From: an uncultured Bacillota bacterium
GTDB taxonomy: Bacteria; Bacillota_I; Bacilli_A; RFN20; CAG-826
Length of the DNA: 24,165 nucleotides
Direction of reading: 5' to 3'
NCBI GenBank assembly: GCA_937876465.1
Contig: CALEHV010000020.1
Span: 1-24,165 of the forward strand
In this document: positions 1-8,792 of the stretch, piece by piece
How the letters are laid out: each line of letters opens with the position of its first letter
How positions within the stretch are numbered: the first letter of the stretch is position 1
Translations under genes and position numbers: made by a program
Notes under the pieces: model-generated
Databases searched by the model: none
The model's input: only the letters and a program-made list of their open reading frames with translations
What the model was told of the DNA's origin: nothing

Positions 1-76
1 ATTTTTTTGCAATTCATCTCACCACTTAGTAAACTTGAAGTGGGAGTCTTCTTGCTGAGTTAGATAAATTTTTTTA
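1..76. other. Window edge, no gene seen
   Basis: The first 76 bases hold no open frame that I can support. They contain a weak 6-bp inverted repeat (CCACTT at 22-27 and AAGTGG at 39-44) and T-runs near both ends. This could be the tail of a terminator for the minus-strand glpK operon, but the fit is poor and I do not call one. Confidence 0.3.
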
Positions 77-1198
77 TTACGCTTCTTTTTCATCTACAAC
101 TTCACCTTGATTCTTATTTACTAATTTGAATTGTTCACGTTCAATCTTATAAATAATTTGAAGGTTTGTGTAATAGATATTTCTCATTTGATGAAATCTT
201 TCTTTTTCTTCACGTTTTGAAGTGTGTTCATAGTAAGCGTTGAATATGCTTTCTAATCTAAAGAACGATTCATATAAGTTAAGTAAGACTACATGGAAGA
301 AATAAGAATTCTTTGAATAAATTAGCATTGGAGAGCTGTGTGCAATCTCACTTGCCATTTCATAGACTTTTGAATAACGTGCTAATCCAGCAAGTTTTTC
401 AACACCGTCTCTGAAGTTAAATTTGAATTGAGAATCTGCATTGTAGTTTGGAATAACAGATAGCCATCCATATTCAATATATTTCTTCATATCTTTGCTC
501 TTAAGGTTGAGTGCCTTAATTTCATCTTTAATTTGAACAAAGATTTTATCTACCTTTTCTTTATCTTGAATTACTCCACGAAACGCCATGGTGTATTCGA
601 TATGTTTAATATAAGCTTCGTGAATTACTCTTCCGTATTTAACAAGTAAACCTGCAACGCATTCAGTTTCGTGTAATGTTCTCCATTGAGAGAAGGCTTC
701 AGTTTCATAACCTTCTTGCATCAATTGAATGATGCCTTTACACATAGAGAATCCTTTATATAAAACATCAAGAATTAATGTCTCATTAGGATTCTTTTTA
801 GCAGATTTTGATAAAACATTTAAACAAAAGTTTAAATAAGTTTCCAATGTTGAAATTGGAGGAGCATATTTTGAAATAGCAGAATCATTTTTATAATTAA
901 GATGTTCGTTTGTGAAATATTTATCTAACGCAAGCGAAACTATTCTACTTTCAAGTTCCTCGTTTTCTTCATATTTGTCTGCTGGAGTAGTTGCTCTAAT
1001 GTAGCTATATTCATGAACAATATAAAGAATTAAAACAACTGGGTTAACAGGAACCACAGTTCCAAAAACATTTTGATTAACTAGTTCATCCGCATTCTCA
1101 GATGCAAAAGTATAACAAGAATAAATAAAATCCTTATTATATCTATAATCTAAATGCAGATTTCTATATACTTCGTTGAACTGTGCTTTACTTAACAT
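77..1198 (-). CDS. DUF5677-like protein of unknown function
   Basis: A 373-aa, mostly helical soluble protein with no signal peptide or membrane segment. The middle resembles the DUF5677 family: a stretch with QEGYETEAFSQWRTLHE (about residues 161-177), followed by a run with KHIEY, and later EIAHSSP, matching that family's pattern of a conserved Arg/Glu helix and a later helix with His. The biochemical role of DUF5677 proteins is not established; they often turn up in accessory or defence-like regions. The ATG lies 2 nt after the glpK stop, so the two genes are very likely cotranscribed, with glpK first. No clear Shine-Dalgarno precedes the ATG, which suggests translational coupling. The family assignment comes from motif memory and is moderate; the link to glycerol metabolism is only positional. 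Confidence 0.6.
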   Translation of the reverse strand: MLSKAQFNEVYRNLHLDYRYNKDFIYSCYTFASENADELVNQNVFGTVVPVNPVVLILYIVHEYSYIRATTPADKYEENEELESRIVSLALDKYFTNEHLNYKNDSAISKYAPPISTLETYLNFCLNVLSKSAKKNPNETLILDVLYKGFSMCKGIIQLMQEGYETEAFSQWRTLHETECVAGLLVKYGRVIHEAYIKHIEYTMAFRGVIQDKEKVDKIFVQIKDEIKALNLKSKDMKKYIEYGWLSVIPNYNADSQFKFNFRDGVEKLAGLARYSKVYEMASEIAHSSPMLIYSKNSYFFHVVLLNLYESFFRLESIFNAYYEHTSKREEKERFHQMRNIYYTNLQIIYKIEREQFKLVNKNQGEVVDEKEA

Positions 1199-1200
1199 TT

Positions 1201-2688
1201 TTATTTTCTATTAGGTTTGAACATCATTGCTGCTTGAACAGCCTTCTTCCAACCTTCGCATTTAATAATAGCACTTTTTTGATCCATATTAGGTAAATAT
1301 GTTTTCTTAAATTCGTGGCATTTAGAAATTTCGTTCTTATCAGACCAGAATCCTGTTTGAATTCCAGCAATGTATGCAGCACCTAACCCTGTTGTTTCTA
1401 AACATGCAGGTGTTGATACAGGAATTCCTAAAATATCTGATTGGAATTGAATTAAAACATTATTAGCAGTTGCGCCTCCATCAACTTGTAAAGAAGAGAT
1501 TTTAACACCACTATCTTTTTCCATGACGTCAAAGACGTCTTTTGATTGAAAAGCAATTGCTTCTAATGTTGCGCGTATAACGTGATTAATAGTTGTAGCG
1601 CGTGTCATTCCAAAAATTGTTCCTCTTACTTCATCATCCCAATATGGGGTTCCAAGTCCTACAAATGCAGGAACAACATAAACACCTCCACTACTTTCAA
1701 CTTTTAACGCTTTTTCTTCGCTTTCTGAAGATGATTTAATAACTTTTAAACCATCTCTTAACCATTGAACACATGCTCCACCCATAAAAACTGAGCCTTC
1801 AAGAGCATATTTAGTTTTTCCTTTAATTTTCCATGCAATTGTAGTCAATAAACCATTTTCGGAAAGTACAGGTTTTTCGCCTGTATTCATAAGCATAAAG
1901 CAACCTGTTCCGTATGTATTTTTTGATTGTCCTGCCTCAAAGCAATTATGGCCAAAAAGTGATGCTTGTTGATCACCTGCAGCACCACAAATATGAACAT
2001 CACTTCCAGTATTGGCTACTTCGCCAAAATCATAAGCACATTCCACTACTTTTGGTAACATGCAATGAGGAATATTGAATATATTCAATAATTCGTCATC
2101 CCAATCCATTGTAAAGATATTAAAAAGTAAAGTTCTTGATGCATTTGTCACATCTGTTAAATGTGACTTACCGCCAGTCATTTTATAAATTAGCCAAGTA
2201 TCTACTGTTCCAAATAAAAGTTCACCATTTTCGGCACGTTTTTGTCCACTTGGAATATGGTCTAAAATGTATCTAATTTTTGAAGCAGAAAAATAGGGAT
2301 TAATTAGCAAACCAGTTCTCTTATGAATGAAGTCTTTTTTGTCTGCCAAAGCTTCACAAATATCTACAGTTTGACGAGATTGCCAAACGATTGCATTATG
2401 TACAGGCATTCCTGTTTGTTTATCCCATACAATTGTGGTTTCTCTTTGGTTTGTAATACCAACTGAATCAATTTGATTCCAACCGATATTAGCTTTAACC
2501 ATTAAACTAGTAACGCAAGAAACAACGCTAATATAAATCTCATTAGCGTCGCATTCAACATAACCCTCTTTTGGGTATAAACAGTTAACCTCTTCTTGAG
2601 CCATTGCAACTTTGTGTCCAAAGTGATCAAAAAGAATTGCTCTCGATGAGGTTGTACCTTGATCGATAGATAGAATGTATTTTTCCAT
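1201..2688 (-). CDS. glpK: Glycerol kinase
   Basis: Cytoplasmic FGGY-family kinase that phosphorylates glycerol to sn-glycerol 3-phosphate with ATP. The 495-aa length is normal for GlpK. The N-terminal phosphate-binding motif DQGTTSSRAILFD is at residues 9-21. The signatures NQRETTIVWD, NAIVWQSRQT, GAAGDQQASLFGH, KNTYGTGCFM and DGGATANNVLIQFQSDIL follow in the expected order. The start ATG at 2688 is preceded by AAGGAT and, further up, a TATAAT at 2709-2714 on the minus strand, giving a short leader. A DUF5677-like gene follows 2 nt downstream. No glpF, glpD or glycerol regulator is visible in this window. Recognition of the family is secure. Confidence 0.97.
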   Translation of the reverse strand: MEKYILSIDQGTTSSRAILFDHFGHKVAMAQEEVNCLYPKEGYVECDANEIYISVVSCVTSLMVKANIGWNQIDSVGITNQRETTIVWDKQTGMPVHNAIVWQSRQTVDICEALADKKDFIHKRTGLLINPYFSASKIRYILDHIPSGQKRAENGELLFGTVDTWLIYKMTGGKSHLTDVTNASRTLLFNIFTMDWDDELLNIFNIPHCMLPKVVECAYDFGEVANTGSDVHICGAAGDQQASLFGHNCFEAGQSKNTYGTGCFMLMNTGEKPVLSENGLLTTIAWKIKGKTKYALEGSVFMGGACVQWLRDGLKVIKSSSESEEKALKVESSGGVYVVPAFVGLGTPYWDDEVRGTIFGMTRATTINHVIRATLEAIAFQSKDVFDVMEKDSGVKISSLQVDGGATANNVLIQFQSDILGIPVSTPACLETTGLGAAYIAGIQTGFWSDKNEISKCHEFKKTYLPNMDQKSAIIKCEGWKKAVQAAMMFKPNRK

Positions 2689-2708
2689 AATAAAAATCCT
2701 TAATTTAT

Positions 2709-2714
2709 ATTATA
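2709..2714 (-). promoter_or_regulatory. Probable -10 box of the glpK operon
   Basis: TATAAT on the minus strand, with a Shine-Dalgarno-like AAGGAT between it and the glpK ATG. The -35 region is AT-rich and has no good match, so only the -10 is called. The 2689-2842 gap separates divergent glpK and nuclease genes; no operator is evident. Confidence 0.45.
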
Positions 2715-2842
2715 AAGAAATTCATACACGAATAAAATAAAGTCACGATAATATCGACACATTTTAATTAATTTACAAATTAATGTTCAAAAAGATTTAC
2801 AATTAAAATGTATTCTAATCTTTGAAGATTAAGAGGTTAAGC

Positions 2843-5800
2843 ATGAAAACAAAGAAAAACAAAAGTTTAAGAATCGCATTTTTAAGTGTTTTTACATTAA
2901 CTGGAATTGTTGCTGCGGGTGTCGCTATTGAATGCGCTCAACCTTCACCAATTCAAGTTAAGGCAAACATCCCTAGCGGTTTGTATGATGACTGTGAAGA
3001 AGCAGTAAAAGCATCATCATTTAATAGTAATACTCTTTATACTGCATTAAAAACTGCTGCTGCATCAGGATTTACTTCTGGATCATATAACGACCTTTGG
3101 AATAAGTATAAATCCACCGACATTAGAAGTGATGGCAAAATCAAAGACTGGTATTCTGATGACACAAATTTCACCCCAGGTAGTGGCCAATGTGGTACCT
3201 ATTCATCTATAGGGGATTGCTATAATCGTGAACACTCTATTCCAAAATCTTGGTGGGGTGGTAGTGAATCTAACCAAGGTGCAGATGTTATTATTGTTGT
3301 CCCAACTGATGGAAAAATTAATGGTATGCGAAGCAACTATCCATTTGGTGAAGTTGGTTCAAGCTATGACTTATGGGGCAAAAACAAATTAGGAAATGGC
3401 GCATCTGGCTCGGGATATACAAGCAAAGTTTTTGAACCGTTTGATAGCGTAAAGGGTGACTTTGCTCGTATTTACTTCTATGCAGTTTGCAAATGGCCAA
3501 GTGTTTCTATGACTTCAGATGAAGGAAGTGCAGTTTTCCAAAGCCCAACATATAGTTCAAGCAATAACTTTGGATTAACAAACTATGCTAAGAACCTTTT
3601 CTATAAATGGCATAAAGCCGATCCTGTCGATGATTTTGAAATTAACAGAAATGATAAAGTTCAATCAACTCAAGGAAATAGAAACCCATTTATCGATCAC
3701 CCAGAATATGCAGATTATTTATGGGGAGGAGTTACACCTTCCACAAAAGACGTTGAAAGTGTAAGTGTTTCTCCAACATCAGCATCATTAATTTATGGTC
3801 AAACTCAGCAATTAACTACTACAGTTTTACCAAGTGATGCACCACAAACTGTTTCATACACTTCAAGTAACAGTAATGTTGCTTCTGTAAGCAATTCAGG
3901 ATTAATTACTGCAGGAAATACTACTGGTACAGCCACAATTACAGTTGAATCTACTTCCGATGCAACTAAATCGGCTACATGTACTGTTACTGTTTCTGCA
4001 CCATCTCCAGTTTCAATTACTGGTGTGTCTGCATCTAATGTTAGCGTTGCTACCGGCTCTACAAGCACAATTAATCCAACTTATACCCCTAGTAATGCGT
4101 ATCCAATTCCAACATATGACTATGTTTCAAACAACCCTTCAATCGCAACTGTTACAAGTGCTGGTGTTGTAAACGGAGTAAGCGAAGGTTCAACAACCAT
4201 TTCAATTACTGCTTCTCAATCTGGAGGCGCAAGCGTTTCAACAACAATAAATGTCACAGTCACAGCTGCACCAATAATCACTTCAGCTTCAATTGTTCCA
4301 ACCGATTTGGCTAATGCATATGAAACAGAAGATACAGAACATACTTCAGCAGATGGCGGTTTTAAATTCAAAACAAATTTATGTGCTAATTTTAGTAGCA
4401 AAATCCAATTTAAGAGGAATGGCGGGTATCTATATAGTTCCGCATCAGCAAATCTTAATAGCTTAACTATTACTGATGGTTCTGGAACCATCACTGTTTA
4501 TGGATGTGATTCTTCTGGTACAACAGGAACAGAAGTAACAGGTTCAAGCAATGTTTACGATTTATCATCTTATAAATATTTCTGCTTAAAAAACAATACT
4601 AACAATGTGTATACATGTACAAAAATTGATATTAAATTAGGCTCGCCAAGTCCTGTTGGACCTACAGTTACGCTTAACAAATCTTCTACAAATTTAACAG
4701 TTGGTTCAAGTGAAACATTAACAGCAACTACAACTGGTACAGGTACATTAAACTGGTCAAGCAATAAAAATAGTGTTGCAACTGTATCAAACGGAACAGT
4801 CACTGCTGTTTCAGAAGGTTCAGCTACTATTACCGCAAGTTACGGAGGAGCAACTGCAACATGTAGTGTTACAGTTACAAGCGCATCATTCGTTAACTCC
4901 ATTAAAGAATGTTATAGCAAATCTGCAGGTGTCTCATGTTCAAATATTTACGGATTATATGTTGGATCTGTTAATGGCGGACAAAGTTCAATTATTATGA
5001 ACGGTGAATACGGTATCATGCTTTATCAAAAAGCACCTGAATCAACCTGGGTTGAAAACGAAACATACTTGAAAGTTGGTTCATCAACATTAGATATTTT
5101 CAACAATTTATATGAATTAAAATCATGTAGCAACATTACAAAAATTACAGATCAATCTGTTATTTCTGCTAATATTGCTCCAGTTGTAACTTACAAAGTT
5201 ACTGGAAGTGAATCTGCATCTGATTTAAGTATCGCAAACAGATTATGCACCGTTACATTTAAGGTTAGTTCAGGAAGTGTCACAGTAGGCTCAGATTCCA
5301 CATTAACAATTAATGTAAATTCTCATACATTTTCATTATTTATTAAGAAAGCTGAAGCAACTGCAGCTCTCAAATCGTTCTTTGATGCTGCTGGAACAAC
5401 CAAAACTGTAACTGCTCAAGGTTATACATCTTTCTATACAACGAATTTCCAAATTTCATTTAAGAAAATCGTTGAAGAAGAAGATACTTATACAGCAGAA
5501 GCCTTTGCTCAAGACTTGTTAAATTTAACAAATGAAACATGTTCATTTTCAGAGCAACATGGTTGGGTAGATGTTAAATCAACATTATCGCCAATATGGT
5601 TAACTCTTGAAGGCGAAAACTACTATGCAAAACTTCCGGCTGCTCAAAAACAAATCTTAGTTGAAACCACCGGTTCAAAAACTGGAACAACAATTGAGGT
5701 TGCAATTGATAGATACGATCATATCGTTTCGCGTTATGGATTAAATAATTTCATTACTGGTAGAACAGTATTACCACTTAGTTTCTCAATTTTCACTAAT

Positions 5801-5905
5801 AGTGAATTGAATGAAACAACAGTTCCATTAATCGTTGTTGTTTCTCTAATTAGTGTAAGTGCACTAGGTGGATACATAATTCTCAAAAAACGTAAAGAAA
5901 ATTAG
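2843..5905 (+). CDS. Cell-surface endonuclease I-family nuclease with Big2 domains
   Basis: A 1020-aa exported, membrane-anchored nuclease. I chose the ATG at 2843 because AAGAGG sits 6 nt upstream; an in-frame TTG at 2822 is less likely. A signal peptide covers about residues 1-40 (basic start, then IAFLSVFTLTGIVAAGVAI). An endonuclease I (EndA/NucM-like, beta-beta-alpha-metal) domain spans about 46-293, with YNREHSIPKSWW (catalytic His near 131) and the later NRNPFIDHPEYADYLW. Bacterial Ig-like (Big2) domains lie at about 303-385, 391-474 and 608-681. A domain at about 480-600 resembles the neighbouring lipoprotein. An OB-fold-like stretch lies near 682-770. A repeat-family-like C-terminal module is at about 883-970, followed by a single membrane helix (991-1014) and KKRKEN. 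A terminator follows. Likely job: degrading extracellular DNA for nucleotide scavenging. The nuclease domain is secure; the substrate is inferred. Confidence 0.9.
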   Translation: MKTKKNKSLRIAFLSVFTLTGIVAAGVAIECAQPSPIQVKANIPSGLYDDCEEAVKASSFNSNTLYTALKTAAASGFTSGSYNDLWNKYKSTDIRSDGKIKDWYSDDTNFTPGSGQCGTYSSIGDCYNREHSIPKSWWGGSESNQGADVIIVVPTDGKINGMRSNYPFGEVGSSYDLWGKNKLGNGASGSGYTSKVFEPFDSVKGDFARIYFYAVCKWPSVSMTSDEGSAVFQSPTYSSSNNFGLTNYAKNLFYKWHKADPVDDFEINRNDKVQSTQGNRNPFIDHPEYADYLWGGVTPSTKDVESVSVSPTSASLIYGQTQQLTTTVLPSDAPQTVSYTSSNSNVASVSNSGLITAGNTTGTATITVESTSDATKSATCTVTVSAPSPVSITGVSASNVSVATGSTSTINPTYTPSNAYPIPTYDYVSNNPSIATVTSAGVVNGVSEGSTTISITASQSGGASVSTTINVTVTAAPIITSASIVPTDLANAYETEDTEHTSADGGFKFKTNLCANFSSKIQFKRNGGYLYSSASANLNSLTITDGSGTITVYGCDSSGTTGTEVTGSSNVYDLSSYKYFCLKNNTNNVYTCTKIDIKLGSPSPVGPTVTLNKSSTNLTVGSSETLTATTTGTGTLNWSSNKNSVATVSNGTVTAVSEGSATITASYGGATATCSVTVTSASFVNSIKECYSKSAGVSCSNIYGLYVGSVNGGQSSIIMNGEYGIMLYQKAPESTWVENETYLKVGSSTLDIFNNLYELKSCSNITKITDQSVISANIAPVVTYKVTGSESASDLSIANRLCTVTFKVSSGSVTVGSDSTLTINVNSHTFSLFIKKAEATAALKSFFDAAGTTKTVTAQGYTSFYTTNFQISFKKIVEEEDTYTAEAFAQDLLNLTNETCSFSEQHGWVDVKSTLSPIWLTLEGENYYAKLPAAQKQILVETTGSKTGTTIEVAIDRYDHIVSRYGLNNFITGRTVLPLSFSIFTNSELNETTVPLIVVVSLISVSALGGYIILKKRKEN

Positions 5906-5925
5906 TTATTCATTAATCAAATATT

Positions 5926-5956
5926 AGAGGCATCGTCATGATGTCTCTTTTATTTT
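5926..5956 (+). terminator. Intrinsic terminator of the nuclease gene
   Basis: A 9-bp stem (AGAGGCATC at 5926-5934 pairing with GATGTCTCT at 5940-5948, one G-U pair) with loop GTCAT, followed by TTTATTTT. It begins 20 nt after the nuclease stop. Confidence 0.85.
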
Positions 5957-6039
5957 AGCTTTTTTTTGATAGAATTTAACTCAAATCAAGGACCATGTAT
6001 GACACATTAAATACATCAAGTTAATTTAGAAATTTATAC

Positions 6040-6071
6040 AAAAAAAGATGCTGGCATTATGCCAACATCTT
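6040..6071 (-). terminator. Intrinsic terminator of the lipoprotein gene
   Basis: Read on the minus strand, AAGATGTTGGCA pairs with TGCCAGCATCTT across a TAA loop (12 bp, one G-U), followed by a run of seven T. It lies just downstream of the lipoprotein stop. The stretch 5957-6039 between the two convergent terminators holds nothing I recognise. Confidence 0.85.
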
Positions 6072-6091
6072 CTTAAGTTTTTAATCAGCAA

Positions 6092-6748
6092 TTATTTTGA
6101 AAATGAGATCTTTTCAATGTATGAAGCTGAAGCGCCAGACATAACTTTGAAGTATGCGTCTGATGAGCTAACAACATATGATGTTGTATAGACATAAACG
6201 TCATGTCTGTCTGTTTCGCCTTCTTTACCATCCTTAACACCGAGTGATGTTCCGCTTAATTCTGTGGTTTGTTCACAAGATGCATTTGCTAATGCTGCTT
6301 TATCAGCACCACATTTAACAACTGGGAAGTATGTTGTTCCTTCTGTTGCATATGTAGCATGCCACTTAATTGTGACTTTTGTGAAGCCTGATAATGCACC
6401 AACATTCTCAAGATAACCTGTTTGTCTTTTAATTTGCATAATTCCTGTTGGAACTGCAGCATACCAATCTGGGTTATATGTTTGTGTAACGCCTCCAAAT
6501 GTACCTTTGTTGTCACTTCCTTTGCCAGATGTTGTCCATGCAACTCCACCGGCTTCGAAATCAACTGGGTCTAACGAATAAGTATATTCGCTTGCATCGT
6601 AACCTGTTGTTTGAAGAGTGATGTCAAAATTTCCTCCAACTGGTCCTGTGCTTGTTGAACCTGATGTGCTTGATGAGCTAGTATTGTTTCCTCCACAACC
6701 AACAAGTGCAAAAGCAAGTAATGGTAATAGAACAAATGATTTTTTCAT
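6092..6748 (-). CDS. Secreted lipoprotein with beta-sandwich-like domain
   Basis: A 218-aa lipoprotein. The signal peptide MKKSFVLLPLLAFALVGC ends in a lipobox with Cys18 as the lipidation site. A Ser/Thr/Gly linker covers about residues 19-38, and a single beta-rich domain fills the rest. The domain has IMQIKRQTGYLENVGALSGF and a C-terminal YFKVMSGASASYIEKISFSK, which align by eye with IQFKRNGGYLYSSASANLNS and the NVYTCTKIDIKL end of the 480-600 region of the convergent nuclease. AAAGGAG precedes the ATG. It has its own probable -10 (TATAAT, 6832-6837) and a terminator. No catalytic motif is visible; a ligand- or carbohydrate-binding surface domain is a guess. The lipoprotein nature is secure, the function unknown. 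Confidence 0.8.
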   Translation of the reverse strand: MKKSFVLLPLLAFALVGCGGNNTSSSSTSGSTSTGPVGGNFDITLQTTGYDASEYTYSLDPVDFEAGGVAWTTSGKGSDNKGTFGGVTQTYNPDWYAAVPTGIMQIKRQTGYLENVGALSGFTKVTIKWHATYATEGTTYFPVVKCGADKAALANASCEQTTELSGTSLGVKDGKEGETDRHDVYVYTTSYVVSSSDAYFKVMSGASASYIEKISFSK

Positions 6749-6790
6749 TATTATATTTTTCTCCTTTCTATTAACCTAAAAATTCAAATA

Positions 6791-6837
6791 AATGAAATCG
6801 TACGTTTTTCATTAATTTGAAATACAGAATTATTATA
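6791..6837 (-). promoter_or_regulatory. Leader and -10 box of the lipoprotein gene
   Basis: TATAAT on the minus strand at 6832-6837 would give a leader of about 75 nt. Inside that leader, AATGAAA (6791-6797) can pair with TTTCATT (6807-6813) around a CGTACG core. A strong AAAGGAG then precedes the ATG. Whether the hairpin regulates translation is unknown. Confidence 0.35.
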
Positions 6838-6881
6838 ACAAAATTATTGAAAATTTTAAATTCATTAAAAAATTAACAAAA

Positions 6882-8147
6882 TTATTTACTGATTAAGAAT
6901 CTTTCGATATCTTTAATCTCTTTGATAATGTTTTTAGACAATACTTCTGATCCGTTCTTAGTAATTAACACATCGTCTTCAATACGAATGCCAATTCCGT
7001 ATTCTTTAAAATATAAACCTGGCTCACATGTAACAACGTTGCCTTCTTCTAATGCATAGCCTCTAGCTGTTTCTGGTCCATCGTGAGTGTCTAATCCTAA
7101 ATGGTGTCCAACTGAGTGATAATACACGCGCGTGATTTCTTCTTTAGAAGATATAAGTCCTGCTGCAACACATTCATCAGCTAAGAAGTTCTTTGCAAAC
7201 TCATTAACTTCTTTAAGTGTTAAACCTGGTTTCATAAATTGAGCAGTTTGTTTATTACAATTCAAAACAATCTGATAAATCTTCTTTTGAAGATTGCTGT
7301 ATTTTCCATTAATTGGATATGTACGAGAAATATCTGCACAGTAATAATCTTTTGCTGCGCCAACATCTAATAAGACTAAATCTCCATCATGTAAAACGTC
7401 TTTAGCATCTGGATAATGCAATACAATTGCATTTTTACCACCAGCAACAATTGAATCGAATGCTAAAGTGGAATCTAAATCTTCCTTAATGTTAAATTCA
7501 AATACATTTCTCATATTGTATTCAAATCTTCCAACAGCTAATTCTTTTAAAACGTTGTTTAAACCAACTTCTGTAGTTCTAATAGCGTCTTTAATCATTT
7601 CAATTTCTGCATCAGATTTAACTAATCTAATTCTTAAAATTGTTTCTCCGAAATCTTCTACTGTTAAGCCTTCATGTTGAGCTTCTAATGCATTCTTTAA
7701 TTGAATTGTAGACATGCATTCGCCAATTTTTAATTCTTTTTCTAAATCAAGATAAACTTTGTTTATTTCTCCATAATAAGTTGGATCATTTAATGCAACA
7801 TTAATCTTTCCTTCTAAAGCAGAGCGAATTAAAACATTAGAAATACCGGATTTATCTTGAGCTTCTTCAACAGTTAGCTTAATGCCTAACCATTTTTCGA
7901 CTCTTTCTTCTTTTTCATCAATAAAAAGTAATTCTTGATCTTCGCCTTCTGCTTTAACAAGCATTAAAGCGGAGTTTTCTTGTTCAATTCCTGTTAAATA
8001 ATAGAAATTTCTATTTGGCTCAAATGGATAGGAAGCATCACCACTTCTTTTTCTTCCAACACCAGAAAACAAAAGAAGAATTGATCCTTCATCCATCTTA
8101 TCTAATACTTTTTTTCTTCTTTCAGAATATTCAACTTTATCTATCAT
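6882..8147 (-). CDS. pepP: Xaa-Pro aminopeptidase (M24B family)
   Basis: Cytoplasmic metallopeptidase that removes N-terminal residues preceding proline. The 421-aa length is typical. An AMP_N domain (about 1-135, with GDASYPFEPNRNFYYLTG) precedes the creatinase-fold catalytic domain. All five metal ligands are visible: D261 in LLDVG, D272 in ADISRTYP, H348 in VGHHLGLDTHD, E375 in CEPGLYF and E390 in GIRIEDDVLIT. The start ATG is 2 nt after the yigZ stop and preceded by GGAGAT, so it is the second gene of a yigZ-pepP operon. Together they fit general protein and peptide turnover. Family secure; the symbol is the usual one for this class. Confidence 0.93.
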   Translation of the reverse strand: MIDKVEYSERRKKVLDKMDEGSILLLFSGVGRKRSGDASYPFEPNRNFYYLTGIEQENSALMLVKAEGEDQELLFIDEKEERVEKWLGIKLTVEEAQDKSGISNVLIRSALEGKINVALNDPTYYGEINKVYLDLEKELKIGECMSTIQLKNALEAQHEGLTVEDFGETILRIRLVKSDAEIEMIKDAIRTTEVGLNNVLKELAVGRFEYNMRNVFEFNIKEDLDSTLAFDSIVAGGKNAIVLHYPDAKDVLHDGDLVLLDVGAAKDYYCADISRTYPINGKYSNLQKKIYQIVLNCNKQTAQFMKPGLTLKEVNEFAKNFLADECVAAGLISSKEEITRVYYHSVGHHLGLDTHDGPETARGYALEEGNVVTCEPGLYFKEYGIGIRIEDDVLITKNGSEVLSKNIIKEIKDIERFLISK

Positions 8148-8149
8148 AT

Positions 8150-8746
8150 TTAATATCTCCTATATATTCTTTTGGTTCCGTTTACTTCGAATGAAGTAGA
8201 AGGGAAGTATTCAGTTAATTTAGTTCCTGTTAATTCGTCTGCAAGGATATCAACTCGAATATCTTCTTCATAAACTATATTTTCTAATGCAAATCCTTCT
8301 GTTTTTGATAAACGTTTTAATACATCAAAGTCTTTGTACGAGAAACGCGCTTGGTAGATGTATCTTGTTTCTATTTCAAGTATATCTGCAGAGTCCACTA
8401 CTTGAACACCAGTTTCTAAGTATGTAGACATCAGTCTACTAGCTCCTAAAAGTACTCCACCGAAATATCTAACAACAACTAAGAGAGTTTCATCCATTTC
8501 TTTCTTTTCTAATAATTCAAGTAATGGTCTTCCTGCAGTTTTAGAAGGTTCTCCATCATCAGAGCATTTTTTCTTATCTCCAATGATATAAGCATAGCAG
8601 TAATGCTTTGCTTTAGGATATTCACTTTTAATATCTTTAAGATATTGACTTGCACTTTCAGGAGAGGTTACGTGAATCAAAATCCCAATAAATTGAGATC
8701 TATCCCTAATTAAAGTTGATTCATTTCTCTCCAAAATAGTCTTCAT
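8150..8746 (-). CDS. YigZ/IMPACT-family protein
   Basis: A 198-aa member of the UPF0029 (YigZ, IMPACT) family. The N-terminal domain carries the signature CSDDGEPSKTAGRPLLELL, then VVVRYFGGVLLGASRLMSTY, both hallmark motifs. The C-terminal domain (about 135-198) corresponds to the YigZ C-terminal ferredoxin-like domain. IMPACT relatives influence translation control; the bacterial role is poorly defined. An in-frame GTG at 8749 precedes the ATG at 8746. I prefer the ATG because the -10 box (8755-8760) places the transcription start at about 8748, so the mRNA would be essentially leaderless. It heads the operon with pepP, 2 nt apart, and is divergent from the CPBP gene. Confidence 0.9.
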   Translation of the reverse strand: MKTILERNESTLIRDRSQFIGILIHVTSPESASQYLKDIKSEYPKAKHYCYAYIIGDKKKCSDDGEPSKTAGRPLLELLEKKEMDETLLVVVRYFGGVLLGASRLMSTYLETGVQVVDSADILEIETRYIYQARFSYKDFDVLKRLSKTEGFALENIVYEEDIRVDILADELTGTKLTEYFPSTSFEVNGTKRIYRRY

Positions 8747-8754
8747 CACAAGTA

Positions 8755-8786
8755 ATTATACATTTAAGTTAAGACTTATGTATAAT
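8755..8786. promoter_or_regulatory. Overlapping divergent promoters, yigZ and CPBP gene
   Basis: A minus-strand TATAAT at 8755-8760 and a plus-strand TATAAT at 8781-8786 face away from each other. Each could use an ATACAT hexamer (8758-8763 for plus, 8778-8783 for minus) 17 nt upstream, and each such hexamer overlaps the opposite -10. The whole segment is nearly palindromic. The start codons are 8 nt (yigZ) and 6 nt (CPBP) beyond the -10 boxes. Confidence 0.55.
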
Positions 8787-8792
8787 AAGTTT

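Noticed and set aside
3805..4803. Extra genes opposite or inside the nuclease gene
   Set aside because: These frames are shadows of a repetitive, Ser/Thr-rich coding sequence; they have no ribosome sites and no family features.
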